From Sharpea azabuensis DSM 18934 (GTDB taxonomy: Bacteria; Bacillota_I; Bacilli_A; Erysipelotrichales; Coprobacillaceae), in the NCBI RefSeq assembly GCF_000702165.1, contig NZ_JNKU01000001.1, positions 42,657-106,656 of the forward strand: DNA of 64,000 bases, given 5' to 3'. The notes beneath the pieces were generated by a model, which saw only the letters and a list, made by a program, of their open reading frames with translations, was not told the origin of the DNA and ran no database searches. The position numbers and the translations under genes are program-made. Positions 42,710 through 51,979 of this stretch are shown here, in pieces. Each line of letters begins with the position of its first letter. Within the stretch, counting starts at the first letter, position 1.

Positions 42710-43027
42710 TTACTTGTTAATGATTTTTAAAACTTTCAAAAGCTTATTTTTATTGTCATCAGAGAGTTTGTTGATTTCATTGACAAGCTCAGCATCAAGG
42801 GCATGACTTGAATAGCCTTCTTCTTGTGCACCAATAAGATAGTCAACAGTAATACCTATCAGCTTTGCATAATTCGCAAGACAATGAATACTCATAGCCG
42901 TACGATTGTTTTCAACATTACTAATGTAACCCGGAGTGACATCAAGGACATCGGCAACTTGCTGCTGCGTTAGGCCTTTTTCTATACGCAATTCCTTAAT
43001 TCTTGCGCCCAATTCTAAATCCTTCAT
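42710..43027 (-). CDS. XRE-family HTH transcriptional regulator
   Basis: 105 aa. Residues 6-65 are a Cro/CI-type HTH: IKELRIEKGLTQQQVADVL, then VTPGYISNVENNRTAMSIHCL and YAKLIGITVDYLIG. The C-terminal ~35 residues are charged (NEINKLSDDNKNKLLKVLK), reminiscent of SinR/Xre dimerisation tails. Target unknown; no adjacent toxin or metabolic partner is evident. GGAGGTAT lies upstream on the minus strand. Confidence 0.9.
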   Translation of the reverse strand: MKDLELGARIKELRIEKGLTQQQVADVLDVTPGYISNVENNRTAMSIHCLANYAKLIGITVDYLIGAQEEGYSSHALDAELVNEINKLSDDNKNKLLKVLKIINK

Positions 43028-43118
43028 AAAAGTATACCTCCAACTATCTTCATTATATACTTTGCATATTTGTCAGTGTAGTAAATTCATACTTTCTCAA
43101 AAAAAAGTTGGAAAGCCA

Positions 43119-44006
43119 TCACAATGGATAACATTCCAACAATTTCTTTAATTCCTCAGGTGTCTTGGCAATGGCAATCGCACCTGCTTTTTCCAAATCT
43201 TCTATCTTGCCATATCCCCAGCTCACACCAATTGTTTCAATATGTGCTTTCTTCGCACCAATAACATCAAAAGCTGTATCACCAACCATAATGAATTGAT
43301 GCTCATCACCAATCGTATTTAAGAGATAGTCAATAACCTGATGCTTTGTTTCTCTTTCATGACTGCTTGTTGCCCCAGCTATCTTTTCAAAATATTGATC
43401 CATATCAAAGTGTTTTAAAATTTCAATAGCTGTCACTTCAGGCTTACTTGTTGCAACAAAGAGCTTGTACTCTTTCTTTAATTCTTCAAGCATTGCAATA
43501 ATACCAGGATAGGGGTGATTTTCAAATTTGCCCACTGTCAAATAACGGTCCCTAAAGAGCTTAATGGCATGTTCGATTTCATCATCCGGTATACCATATT
43601 TCTTAAAGGATAAAGAAAGTGGTGGTCCAACAAAGGTTTTCAAGTCTTCTAAATCAAGATGGATGTCATAGTAATTGAGGGCATGAATAACACTCTTGAT
43701 AATACCTTCACCACTATCAGTTAATGTACCATCTAGATCAAATAAAATATATTTCATAGCTTTTCCTTTCATGATAAGTTCTTCTTTTGCTTTTCTAGTC
43801 AGCTGCTTAATGGCATATTCTTTCTTCAAGGCAGTACTTTTGTCATCAAAATGTTCAAAGTAGACAAGCTTGACGGGTAGTCTTGCCTTTGTATATTTAG
43901 CCCCTTTTGCCTTGTTGTGGGTAGTAAGACGCTTCATTAAATCATTCGTATAGCCAGTATAGTAGCTGTGATCAGAACATTCTAGAATATAAACATAATG
44001 GTTCAT
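43119..44006 (-). CDS. GIY-YIG (UPF0213) domain fused to HAD phosphatase
   Basis: 295 aa in one frame. Residues 1-78 are a UPF0213 GIY-YIG domain ([20 protein letters not shown], then [18 protein letters not shown] and [13 protein letters not shown]). From residue 84 a HAD hydrolase starts, [11 protein letters not shown], with ATSKPEV (motif II), then K and [13 protein letters not shown] (motif IV), like phosphoglycolate phosphatases/5'-nucleotidases. An internal ATG directly before [11 protein letters not shown] has AAAGGA upstream, so the HAD part may also be made alone. UPF0213 proteins and HAD enzymes are normally separate genes. Confidence 0.85.
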   Translation of the reverse strand: MNHYVYILECSDHSYYTGYTNDLMKRLTTHNKAKGAKYTKARLPVKLVYFEHFDDKSTALKKEYAIKQLTRKAKEELIMKGKAMKYILFDLDGTLTDSGEGIIKSVIHALNYYDIHLDLEDLKTFVGPPLSLSFKKYGIPDDEIEHAIKLFRDRYLTVGKFENHPYPGIIAMLEELKKEYKLFVATSKPEVTAIEILKHFDMDQYFEKIAGATSSHERETKHQVIDYLLNTIGDEHQFIMVGDTAFDVIGAKKAHIETIGVSWGYGKIEDLEKAGAIAIAKTPEELKKLLECYPL

Positions 44007-44145
44007 GGAGCTATTATAGTACAGAGTAAGTTATGTTTCTAGTCATATGTTGTTAAGAAAAGTGTTGCATTTTTCCTGTTTTTGTATATACTCATAGACA
44101 GGTGTCAAGACATATAAAATGACACATATATACAGGAGGGGAATT

Positions 44146-45207
44146 ATGGATCAGGTCAATGCATTTCTTGAACGAAAAAATGTCAAGATTTCATTAAAGC
44201 GTTATGGTATTGATGCGCTAGGAGCGATGGCTCAGGGTCTGTTTGCGTCATTACTTATTGGAACCATCATGAATACATTGGGGACGCAGCTAGGCATCAG
44301 TCTTTTGGTGAAGATTGGTGGTTTTGCGACAAGTGCAACAGGGGCTGCCATGGCTATTTCGATTGGCTATGCTTTGCAGGCACCACAGCTTGTTCTCTTT
44401 AGTTTAACGGCAGTGGGTATTGCCGCCAATACGCTAGGAGGCGCAGGTGGACCTTTAGCCGTCTTAGTTGTTGCCATTATTGCTAGTGAAGCAGGGAAAA
44501 TCGTCAGCAAGGAAACAAAGGTTGATATCATTGTCACACCATTTGTAACAATATTCGTTGGGGTTGGCTTAGCGATGCTTTGGGCTCCTGCAATTGGTAA
44601 TGCTGCAAGCAGTGTGGGGAATGCGATTATGTGGGCAACGGAATTAGCGCCATTTACAATGGGTATTGTTGTATCAGTGATTGTTGGTATTGCTTTGACA
44701 TTACCTATTTCTTCAGCAGCCATCTGTGCAGCTCTCAATCTAACAGGTCTTGCCGGTGGGGCAGCGTTAGCTGGATGCTGTGCGCAGATGATTGGCTTTG
44801 CCGTCATGAGTTATAAGGAAAATGGTGTTGGTGGTTTGTTTGCTCAAGGCATTGGCACAAGTATGCTGCAGATGGGCAATATTGTTAAGAATCCAAAAAT
44901 CTGGTTAGCACCAATCATTACGTCAGCTATTACCGGCCCAATTGCGACATGTATCTTCAAATTGAAAATGAATGGTGCAGCTGTTTCAAGTGGGATGGGA
45001 ACATGTGGTCTTGTTGGTCAGATTGGTGTCTATACTGGCTGGGTGAAAGATATCGCTAGTGGCAAGATGAGTGGCATCACTGCTTTTGACTGGATTGGAT
45101 TGATTATGATTTCTTTTGTCTTACCAGCTATTATCACATATCTATTTGGTCAGCTTTTTAGAAAGCTTGGCTGGATCAAGAAAGATGATCTCAAACTCGA
45201 CTTATAG
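44146..45207 (+). CDS. PTS_EIIC_2-type membrane protein (PfoR-like)
   Basis: 353 aa with about nine membrane segments. The sequence (GIDALGAMAQGLFASLLIG, LGGAGGPLAVLVVAIIASEAGK, VDIIVTPFVTIFVG, LTLPISSAAICAALNLTGLAGGAALAGCCAQ) matches the PTS EIIC-like family PF13303 that includes clostridial PfoR. No IIA or IIB domain is present or adjacent, so phosphotransfer-linked transport is not proven. ATG 44146 follows AGGAGGGG. It is monocistronic. Confidence 0.85.
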   Translation: MDQVNAFLERKNVKISLKRYGIDALGAMAQGLFASLLIGTIMNTLGTQLGISLLVKIGGFATSATGAAMAISIGYALQAPQLVLFSLTAVGIAANTLGGAGGPLAVLVVAIIASEAGKIVSKETKVDIIVTPFVTIFVGVGLAMLWAPAIGNAASSVGNAIMWATELAPFTMGIVVSVIVGIALTLPISSAAICAALNLTGLAGGAALAGCCAQMIGFAVMSYKENGVGGLFAQGIGTSMLQMGNIVKNPKIWLAPIITSAITGPIATCIFKLKMNGAAVSSGMGTCGLVGQIGVYTGWVKDIASGKMSGITAFDWIGLIMISFVLPAIITYLFGQLFRKLGWIKKDDLKLDL

Positions 45208-45234
45208 AAAGCCTAAGTGCTTTCTTTTTTTTTA
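45206..45234 (+). terminator. Terminator of the EIIC-like gene
   Basis: Stem GAAAGC/GCTTTC, loop CTAAGT, then a long T run; the left arm starts at the stop codon. Confidence 0.85.
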
Positions 45235-45288
45235 AGAGATTTTCATGATATAATAAGCGTGTTTTATTTATTGACAAGGAGAAGCAAT

Positions 45289-46335
45289 ATGTATTTGAAG
45301 GAATTGATTAAGTTCTTTCGTATTGATTTAACAAATGAAGATTATTTAGCAATAGCTGATACAGTACGAAGAGAGAACTATATGAGTTTAAAAACGCTAG
45401 CTTTTTTGACAATCCTCTTTACTTTTGTGATGTCAGTTGTTTCTTATGCTGCTCATGATCCTATTTCAATAACCATTCTTCATGTTTCCTTAATGCTGAT
45501 AGTCGGATTATTTTTATTGTTCATCACTCATTATAAAAAGAACAGTCATCAGCTGATTATTGCAGAGATCCATATTTTCTGTGCACTCTTGCTTTTTTAT
45601 GCCATCATTCTCTCCACCTATCTTAATCCTGATCATCCTGCGGTTAGCTTTGTTGCCATTATTCTTGCCTTACCACTATTCTTTACTGATAAACCAAAAC
45701 ATATGGCTCTTTTTATTTGTTTCTTTGCGTTATTGTTTTTAGTCTTTTCTTTTCTATTTGATGATCGGGATGTTTTGTTGTTTGATTGTGTGAATGGGAT
45801 CATCTTTCCCTTAATCAGCATTATTGTCAGTAGCTATATGATGAAAGTCAAATATCAGAATATCTATTTAAAGCTGAAATATCAGCATTTGAGCGAGAAT
45901 GATGTACTTACTGACTTAAGAAATCGTAACAGTTTTGAACAGATCTTAGAAAGCAAGAATTATCATCCTGCATATTGTATTTATATTGATGTCAATGGTC
46001 TTCATGAACTCAACAATAAGGAAGGTCATATGGCTGGGGATGAGATGTTAAAATATGTAGCTCGTATTCTAGCTGAATATTTTGAAAAAGCACATTGTTT
46101 TCGTGTTGGTGGGGATGAGTTTGTCGCATTCTTATTTCATGATAATGATAAACTTCAAGAGACAATCACAGCTATTCACCATCAAGCAGCTCTTAAAAAC
46201 TATCATCTTTCTCTGGGCTATAGTAAAATGACTGAAAATAAAGAGCTGAAGTTATTGGTAAGAGAAGCAGAAAGTATGATGTATGAAGAAAAGATGAGAT
46301 ATTATCAAAATAATACATCGCGACAAGTCAGATAA
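45289..46335 (+). CDS. Membrane GGDEF-domain diguanylate cyclase
   Basis: About 348 aa. Residues 35-185 contain six hydrophobic segments; the GGDEF domain follows with DVLTDLRNRNSFEQ, YIDVNGLHELNNKEGHMAGDEML and RVGGDEFVAFLF (active-site GGDEF intact). It should make cyclic di-GMP at the membrane; no RxxD inhibitory site is seen just before GGDEF. ATG 45289 has AAGGAG 6-7 bases upstream. No EAL or PilZ partner is in the window. Confidence 0.9.
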   Translation: MYLKELIKFFRIDLTNEDYLAIADTVRRENYMSLKTLAFLTILFTFVMSVVSYAAHDPISITILHVSLMLIVGLFLLFITHYKKNSHQLIIAEIHIFCALLLFYAIILSTYLNPDHPAVSFVAIILALPLFFTDKPKHMALFICFFALLFLVFSFLFDDRDVLLFDCVNGIIFPLISIIVSSYMMKVKYQNIYLKLKYQHLSENDVLTDLRNRNSFEQILESKNYHPAYCIYIDVNGLHELNNKEGHMAGDEMLKYVARILAEYFEKAHCFRVGGDEFVAFLFHDNDKLQETITAIHHQAALKNYHLSLGYSKMTENKELKLLVREAESMMYEEKMRYYQNNTSRQVR

Positions 46336-46395
46336 TATTGACTCTTTCATGAAAAGAGATAAAAAGGTATAATGCTTGAGAAAGAAGGAATGAAT

Positions 46396-47109
46396 ATGTA
46401 TAAAGCTGTAATATTTGATATGGATGGAACAATCCTGAATACCATCGAAGATTTAAATGGAAGCTTGAACTATGCTTTAAAAGAAACTGGTCATCGTCAT
46501 GACTTACAAGTTGAAGATACAAAGATATGCTTTGGTAGTGGGGTAAAGGTTGCCATTACAAGAGCGCTATGTTTAGAAACAGGCATGAAGGAAGAAGATC
46601 TGTATGTCATTGGAACAAGCGCAGAAGTATTGCCAGCAAGTGTCAGCAATGAGGAAATTAACCGTGTCCAGAAAGTCTTTAGAGCTTATTATGTCAATCA
46701 TTGTAAAATCAAGACAAGCCCCTATCCAGGCATTTTAGAACTGTTGAGAAAACTAAGAGAATTACATATTAAAATAGCAGTCGTTTCCAATAAACAAAAT
46801 GATGCCGTAGAAAAACTTGTCAAAGATCAGTTCAATGGATATTTTGATTTCTATTTAGGAGAAAAGAGTGGCATAAAGAGAAAGCCGGCAGCAGATATGT
46901 GCAATCAGTGCTTAAGTGTGCTTGATGTCAAGAGGGAAGAGGCACTCTATGTGGGGGATTCTGAAATTGATATTGAAACTGGCGCTAATGCCCATATGGA
47001 TGTTGTAGCAGTTAACTGGGGCTTTAGAACAACATCATTCTTAAAAAAGCATCATGCCAAGACAATCGTCTCTAATACGGATGAATTACGAGATGCTATC
47101 TTGAAGTAA
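46396..47109 (+). CDS. HAD-superfamily phosphatase, phosphoglycolate phosphatase-like
   Basis: About 238 aa. Motif I FDMDGTILNT, motif II VVSNKQ, motif III Lys in KRKPAADM, motif IV YVGDSEIDIETGANA, with a helical cap between motifs I and II. It dephosphorylates a small metabolite such as 2-phosphoglycolate; the substrate is not determined. ATG 46396 is chosen since AGAAGGA ends 7 bases upstream; ATG 46390 is too close. Confidence 0.9.
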   Translation: MYKAVIFDMDGTILNTIEDLNGSLNYALKETGHRHDLQVEDTKICFGSGVKVAITRALCLETGMKEEDLYVIGTSAEVLPASVSNEEINRVQKVFRAYYVNHCKIKTSPYPGILELLRKLRELHIKIAVVSNKQNDAVEKLVKDQFNGYFDFYLGEKSGIKRKPAADMCNQCLSVLDVKREEALYVGDSEIDIETGANAHMDVVAVNWGFRTTSFLKKHHAKTIVSNTDELRDAILK

Positions 47110-47194
47110 GAATATAATTGACGTCTATTTGTCATTGACGATTGCATAAAACCGTTCTATAGTTATGAAAGAGCTTACAAAAGGGAGGGCTGTT

Positions 47195-47533
47195 ATGCTG
47201 GATTTAGATATCATATCTTCAAATAAAGAAAAAACAGAAGAGCTCATCTTTGATCAAGGCACCATTACCTTCATTCATGATGGTGTCAGCAGTAATATTG
47301 AAATTGATGAGCATAAATATAATATGATTACCAATATCATCAATGAAACATTACATTCACTGATCATGATTCCAATGTTTCCCCATCATGGTAAATGGAA
47401 GGTTGTCATCGGTGATGAAGAATTTGAAGGATCATTGACAGGACTTAGAAATGAGAACTTTGATCTAACAGAATTCATCAATCTGCACTTAGGATTGAAT
47501 TTCTTAGGCTTTGGCAGAAGCCTGGAGGAATAA
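47195..47533 (+). CDS. Hypothetical protein
   Basis: 112 aa: LDLDIISSNKEKTEELIFDQ near the start, then mixed alpha/beta sequence with PMFPHHGKWKVVIGDEEF and a hydrophobic GLNFLGFG end. No signal peptide or membrane segment and no family recognised. AAGGGAGGG lies 5-6 bases before ATG 47195. It ends one base before the MATE transporter start, so it is probably in an operon with it. Confidence 0.65.
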   Translation: MLDLDIISSNKEKTEELIFDQGTITFIHDGVSSNIEIDEHKYNMITNIINETLHSLIMIPMFPHHGKWKVVIGDEEFEGSLTGLRNENFDLTEFINLHLGLNFLGFGRSLEE

Positions 47534-47534
47534 A

Positions 47535-48866
47535 ATGAAACAAACCATGAAAATGACAGAAGGAAGTCTTGCTGACAAGATTTTCTTTTTTGCGTTACCG
47601 CTTGCTGTTTCTTCGATACTTCAACAGCTCTTCAACAGTGCAGATGTAGCGGTTGTTGGAAACTTTGCGGGAAGCAATGCCCTTGGTGCTGTTGGAGCCA
47701 ATGGTTCAGTCATTAACCTTCTTGTCAATACCTTTGTTGGTATATCAATTGGCAGTAATGTTGTCATTGCAACACTTATTGGTCAAAATAAAGAAAAGAA
47801 AGCCAAGCAGGCTGTCCATACATCAATGCTTTTTGCTGTTATTCTTGGTGTTATCTTAATGGCCTTTGGTCTGTTGATTGCCCCACAGCTATTAAGATTG
47901 ATGGCTACACCAAGTAATATCCTTTCCTTAGCCGTACTTTATTTGCGTATTTATTTCCTAGGGGTACCTTTTATTGTTCTCTATAACTTCGAGGCAGCCA
48001 TTCTAAGAAGTAGAGGAGAGACGCGTTTACCGCTTATTGCGTTATCGATTGCAGGGGTAATTAATGTCATCTTGAATCTTGTCTTTGTGGTAGGACTAGG
48101 CATGAGTGTTGATGGGGTAGCATATGCAACTGTTATATCCAATATCTTTTCTTCACTTTTCTTGCTTATCTATCTTACCCATGATACAACAATAACCCAT
48201 TTTACATTCAAGCAATGTCATATTCATAAAGACTTGTTGCTGCATATTCTTAAGATTGGTATTCCTTCAGGTATGCAAGGCGCCCTCTTTTCCATCAGCA
48301 ATGTCATCATTCAATCACAGTTGAACCAATTTGGATCTTATGCGATTGCAGGAAGCGCAGCAGCCTTGAACTTTGAAATACTGTCTTATTATTTCTTTGA
48401 AGGCTTTGGCCAGGCTGCTATTACTTTTGTGGGTCAGAACTATGGTGCAGGGAAAATGGACCGTTGTCATCAGGTGCTTAAATATTGCTGGATGGAAGCG
48501 AGTGTTGTCACGATTGTTTCAACGATTCTTTTTGTGGCTTTCGCAAGACCGCTTGCCTCCATCTTCTCAAGTGATCCGCATGTCCTTGACTATGCAGTTA
48601 GACGTATGTATGTTCTGATCACTTTTGAAATACTGAATATGTCCATTGAAATTCTGTCAGGAGCAATGCGTGGTTTTGGCTATGCGATTGTCCCAACGCT
48701 TGTGGCTGTCTTTGGCATTTGTGTCAGTCGTATTATCTGGGTCTTTACCATCGCCAAAATGATTCATAGTTATGAAGTATTGCTTTATTGTTATCCTGTC
48801 AGCTGGTTATTGACATCGATTGCCTCACTTATTGCCTATAAATATCTCACACGTAAGCTTGTCTAG
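47535..48866 (+). CDS. MATE-family efflux transporter
   Basis: 443 aa with 12 membrane segments in two MatE halves (FFFALPLAVSSILQQLFNSADVAVVG starts the first, split here as ALPLAVSSILQQLF and NSADVAVVG; LLHILKIGIPSGMQGALF starts the second). It exports cationic drugs or metabolites using Na+ or H+. ATG 47535 follows GGAGGA by 6 bases. It directly follows the small hypothetical gene. Confidence 0.92.
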   Translation: MKQTMKMTEGSLADKIFFFALPLAVSSILQQLFNSADVAVVGNFAGSNALGAVGANGSVINLLVNTFVGISIGSNVVIATLIGQNKEKKAKQAVHTSMLFAVILGVILMAFGLLIAPQLLRLMATPSNILSLAVLYLRIYFLGVPFIVLYNFEAAILRSRGETRLPLIALSIAGVINVILNLVFVVGLGMSVDGVAYATVISNIFSSLFLLIYLTHDTTITHFTFKQCHIHKDLLLHILKIGIPSGMQGALFSISNVIIQSQLNQFGSYAIAGSAAALNFEILSYYFFEGFGQAAITFVGQNYGAGKMDRCHQVLKYCWMEASVVTIVSTILFVAFARPLASIFSSDPHVLDYAVRRMYVLITFEILNMSIEILSGAMRGFGYAIVPTLVAVFGICVSRIIWVFTIAKMIHSYEVLLYCYPVSWLLTSIASLIAYKYLTRKLV

Positions 48867-48882
48867 CCTGCGTGTTTTTTTA
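48848..48882 (+). terminator. Probable terminator of the MATE gene
   Basis: Short stem CACACG/CGTGT(T) with a long loop, then seven T. Confidence 0.5.
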
Positions 48883-48948
48883 CGAATTTTTTCTGTTCTC
48901 TATCTTTTATAGGAAAGAATTCTATATAATATGGATGAGGGTATTCAT

Positions 48949-49545
48949 ATGAAGAAGAAGTCTTTATTATTCATCATAACATTATTTTTACTAACCGGCT
49001 GTCATATGATGACACCAGAACAGACACTCACTACATTCCTTAATGGTCTAAAGAAGCAGAATGCCAGAATGGTTTATTTAAGCTATGGCGGGAAGATGTC
49101 TAAGAAAGACATTGAGGAAGATATTGATGTGGCCGATGATTATCTTCATGGTGTTGATACAACCAATCTTAAAAAAGAAGCTTTGAAGAAGTTTCTTGAC
49201 TTTGATTTCACGATCAATGCTGTGGCTTTGCATAACAATCATGCCAAGATCCAAGTCACCATTACAACCTATGATAGTGGCAAGCTTTTAAAAGACTGGC
49301 TTGAAGACTATCAGGCAAGAGTTGTGGTCACAAGATTTAGTGGTGCTAAGCGTTTTGAAATCAAAGAGAAAGCAATTGAAAAGCTAACCAATGATATTGC
49401 TCATCTCACGCAAAAGGATTATCAGTCCACTATTTATTTTACCTTAACAAAGAAAAGCAGCTGGAAGGTGGATGAATTATCAGATGAGGTGAAAAATGCA
49501 TTGACTGGCGGCTTGTTAGAAACAGTTGAAAGGCTCAATGATTAA
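48949..49545 (+). CDS. Lipoprotein of unknown function
   Basis: About 199 aa with a lipoprotein signal peptide (FIITLFLLTGC lipobox). The mature part (TPEQTLTTFLNGLKKQNARM ... KAIEKLTNDIAHLTQKDYQ) has the look of DUF4878/DUF5105-type extracytoplasmic proteins, an NTF2-like fold preceded by a helix; this is tentative. TATAAT at 48925-48930 and GAGGG before ATG 48949 support the start. Confidence 0.75.
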   Translation: MKKKSLLFIITLFLLTGCHMMTPEQTLTTFLNGLKKQNARMVYLSYGGKMSKKDIEEDIDVADDYLHGVDTTNLKKEALKKFLDFDFTINAVALHNNHAKIQVTITTYDSGKLLKDWLEDYQARVVVTRFSGAKRFEIKEKAIEKLTNDIAHLTQKDYQSTIYFTLTKKSSWKVDELSDEVKNALTGGLLETVERLND

Positions 49546-49546
49546 G

Positions 49547-49570
49547 ACGACCATTACGATGGTCGTTTTT
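49547..49570 (+). terminator. Terminator of the lipoprotein gene
   Basis: Stem ACGACCAT/ATGGTCGT, loop TACG, then five T. Confidence 0.9.
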
Positions 49571-49615
49571 GACAATTCAAAAAGAAATATGTAAACTATA
49601 AGCGGTGATTTATTA

Positions 49616-50341
49616 ATGAAAAAGATTATCAAAAGAGTGATTGGCATTATTCTCGTACTTGTGCTTGTATTGGCAATGGCATTTGGCATATATGTCAATG
49701 ATTATTATCATGCAACCCATGCAGCTAACAACATTCTTACAGCTGAACAAAAGAAGGCTGCCAAAGATGATCAGCTGTTGGTCTTCAAGCCAGAAGGGCA
49801 AATTAAAGCCGGCTTCATTTTCTATCCAGGAGGCAAGGTGGAATATAAAGCCTATGCGCCTCTCTTAAAGAAGCTTGCCAATCAAGGAATTCTTTGTCTA
49901 TGTCCCCATATGCCTTTTAATCTTGCCGTCTTTGCGTCTGACAAAGCAGAGGGAATGCAAAAAGAATATCCTGAAGTGACAAAATGGTATATTGGCGGAC
50001 ATTCATTAGGTGGTGTCATGGCAAGTCAATATGCCTATAAGCATCAAAAAGACTTTGATGGGATGATCTTTTTGGCTAGCTATCCAACCCATTCATTTAA
50101 AAACTCTTCTTTGAAAGCAATAACGCTTTATGGCAGTCAGGACCATGTTTTGAATAAGAAAAGCTATCAGAAAAATAAAAAGAACTTCCCAAAGCAGACA
50201 AAGGAAGTCATTATTGAAGGTGGCAATCATGGACAGTTTGCGAATTATGGCAAGCAATCAGGTGATGGCAAAGCGGCAATCACGTCTTTGCAGCAACAAG
50301 AAGAAACTGTTGAAGCCATCATGCAATGGATGAAGAATTAG
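49616..50341 (+). CDS. Alpha/beta hydrolase, membrane-anchored or secreted
   Basis: 241 aa with an N-terminal hydrophobic segment (VIGIILVLVLVLAMAFGIYV). The hydrolase domain has FYPGGKVEYKAYAPL, nucleophile elbow GGHSLGG, acid residue in GSQDHV and histidine in GGNHGQF, matching the Abhydrolase_5 type. It is probably an esterase or lipase acting outside the membrane. A terminator begins at its stop codon, before the polymerase gene. Confidence 0.85.
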   Translation: MKKIIKRVIGIILVLVLVLAMAFGIYVNDYYHATHAANNILTAEQKKAAKDDQLLVFKPEGQIKAGFIFYPGGKVEYKAYAPLLKKLANQGILCLCPHMPFNLAVFASDKAEGMQKEYPEVTKWYIGGHSLGGVMASQYAYKHQKDFDGMIFLASYPTHSFKNSSLKAITLYGSQDHVLNKKSYQKNKKNFPKQTKEVIIEGGNHGQFANYGKQSGDGKAAITSLQQQEETVEAIMQWMKN

Positions 50342-50366
50342 GCAGAAACAAAACTGCCTTTTTTAA
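50340..50366 (+). terminator. Terminator of the hydrolase gene
   Basis: Stem AGGCAG/CTGCCT with an 8-base loop, then T run. Confidence 0.75.
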
Positions 50367-50376
50367 TGGAGGTCAT

Positions 50377-51669
50377 ATGAACCATATCTATTTATGTATT
50401 GATTTAAAATCATTTTATGCATCAGTGGAATGTGTGGCAAGGGGCTTAGATCCAATGACCACCAATCTTGTCGTTGCCGATAGCAGTCGAACAGAAAAGA
50501 CCATCTGTCTAGCTGTTTCTCCAGCCTTAAAAGCATTAGGCGTGAAGAACCGCTGCCGTGTATTTGAAATTCCCAAGCATATCAACTACATAATGGCAAC
50601 ACCACGGATGCAGGAATATATCAATGTCTCAGCATCCATCTATGCCATCTATCTCAAATATATTTCTAAAGATGATATCCATGTCTATTCCATTGATGAA
50701 GCTTTCCTAGATATTACGAACTATCTTTCCCTTTATCATATGAGCGCCAAAGAGCTTGCCGTCATGATCATGGATGATATCTATCAAAATACCGGTATTA
50801 CAGCTACAGCAGGTATTGGTACCAATATGTATCTTACAAAGATTGCCTTGGATATAACAGCTAAGCATGTTGATGATCATATAGGCTATCTTGATGAAGA
50901 GCTTTTTCGAAAAACATTATGGGATCATCAGCCCTTAACAGATTTCTGGCGTATTGGCAAAGGCATTGCCAAGCATTTAGCACAAATGCATATCTATACA
51001 ATGCGTCAGCTTGCCCATTATAATGAAGACGAACTTTATCGGCAGTTTGGTATTGATGCGGAGTTATTGATAGATCATGCCTGGGGCAGGGAAAGTGTAA
51101 CGATTGCGGATATTAAGCACTTTGCTCCTAAGAATCATTCATTGACAAGCGGCCAGGTCTTAAGTCGTGATTATAGCTTTGAAGAAGGTCTTATTGTGGT
51201 GAAAGAAATGGCTGAGGATCTTGCCTATGAACTTGTCGATGCTCGCTTAGTGACATCACAGATTTCACTCATGTTAGGCTATACAAAAAATACCCGTAAT
51301 CCAAGCCGTAAAGTTATCACACTAAGTGTCAATACGTCTTCAAGCCGTATTCTTGTCGATGAAACAATTAAGCTCTATCGGAAAATCTGTGATAAACGCT
51401 ATGGCGTAAGAAGAATGATGCTAGCTTACTTGCGGGTAGAAGATGAGATGTATGAATCTTATGATCTCTTTAGTGATCAGGAAGCGATTGAAGAAGATAA
51501 AAAGCTTGCGGAAGTGACATTGGCTATTCGCAAGAAATTTGGGGCGAATGCCTTGCTTAAGGCAAGAGACTTTGAAAAAGGCGCGACGGCAAAAGAGCGT
51601 CATGAACAGATAGGAGGACATCGAAAAGGTGATGAAACATGGGAAGATGGACAATTACCAACGCGCTAA
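50377..51669 (+). CDS. Y-family DNA polymerase (UmuC/UvrX/YqjW type)
   Basis: 430 aa. Catalytic motifs CIDLKSFYASVECV (first Asp) and VYSIDEAFLDIT (second Asp/Glu), the HhH block DFWRIGKGIAKHLA and a C-terminal little-finger domain. The protein is a translesion polymerase of the Gram-positive UmuC-like (UvrX/YqjW) group. GGAGG precedes ATG 50377. The next gene, a YolD-like partner, overlaps it, as is common for this polymerase type; expression under DNA damage is likely but no LexA box was found by eye. Confidence 0.92.
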   Translation: MNHIYLCIDLKSFYASVECVARGLDPMTTNLVVADSSRTEKTICLAVSPALKALGVKNRCRVFEIPKHINYIMATPRMQEYINVSASIYAIYLKYISKDDIHVYSIDEAFLDITNYLSLYHMSAKELAVMIMDDIYQNTGITATAGIGTNMYLTKIALDITAKHVDDHIGYLDEELFRKTLWDHQPLTDFWRIGKGIAKHLAQMHIYTMRQLAHYNEDELYRQFGIDAELLIDHAWGRESVTIADIKHFAPKNHSLTSGQVLSRDYSFEEGLIVVKEMAEDLAYELVDARLVTSQISLMLGYTKNTRNPSRKVITLSVNTSSSRILVDETIKLYRKICDKRYGVRRMMLAYLRVEDEMYESYDLFSDQEAIEEDKKLAEVTLAIRKKFGANALLKARDFEKGATAKERHEQIGGHRKGDETWEDGQLPTR

Positions 51670-51979
51670 ACAATTCATGCCCTTCGCCGCACTTAAGGGC
51701 TATAAAGAAGCACTGAAAGAGAAAGAAAAACAAGTTGTCTCTCAAGCAAGCATTTTAGAAGATACACTTGAAGAACTTGATTATACTCTTGCCTCAATTA
51801 AAGAGGGAGATATGGTAAGCTGTATTTATTATGATGAAGGGAAATATGTGAAGCTAACAGGCATGCTTGCCCATATCAATTATGATTTTCATACGATTAC
51901 CATTGTTGATAAGACTATTCCTGCCAAATATATTAAACATCTCGAGGTGATGACTCATGGCACAAGAAGACATCTTTAA
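51632..51979 (+). CDS. YolD-like protein
   Basis: About 115 aa starting MKHGKMDNYQRAKQFMPFAA, the N-terminal signature of YolD-like proteins encoded with UmuC-type polymerases, followed by a central coiled segment (LEDTLEELDYTLA) and a small beta region. It is thought to act with the polymerase. GTG 51629 is an alternative start. It overlaps the polymerase gene upstream and the YjbR-like gene downstream. Confidence 0.82.
   Translation: MKHGKMDNYQRAKQFMPFAALKGYKEALKEKEKQVVSQASILEDTLEELDYTLASIKEGDMVSCIYYDEGKYVKLTGMLAHINYDFHTITIVDKTIPAKYIKHLEVMTHGTRRHL

Noticed and set aside
44367..44807. 146-codon open frame on the minus strand opposite the EIIC-like gene
   Set aside because: It is antisense to a well-supported membrane protein, is Ala/Pro/Thr-rich as expected from the reverse of Gly/Ala/Ile codons, and has no ribosome binding site.
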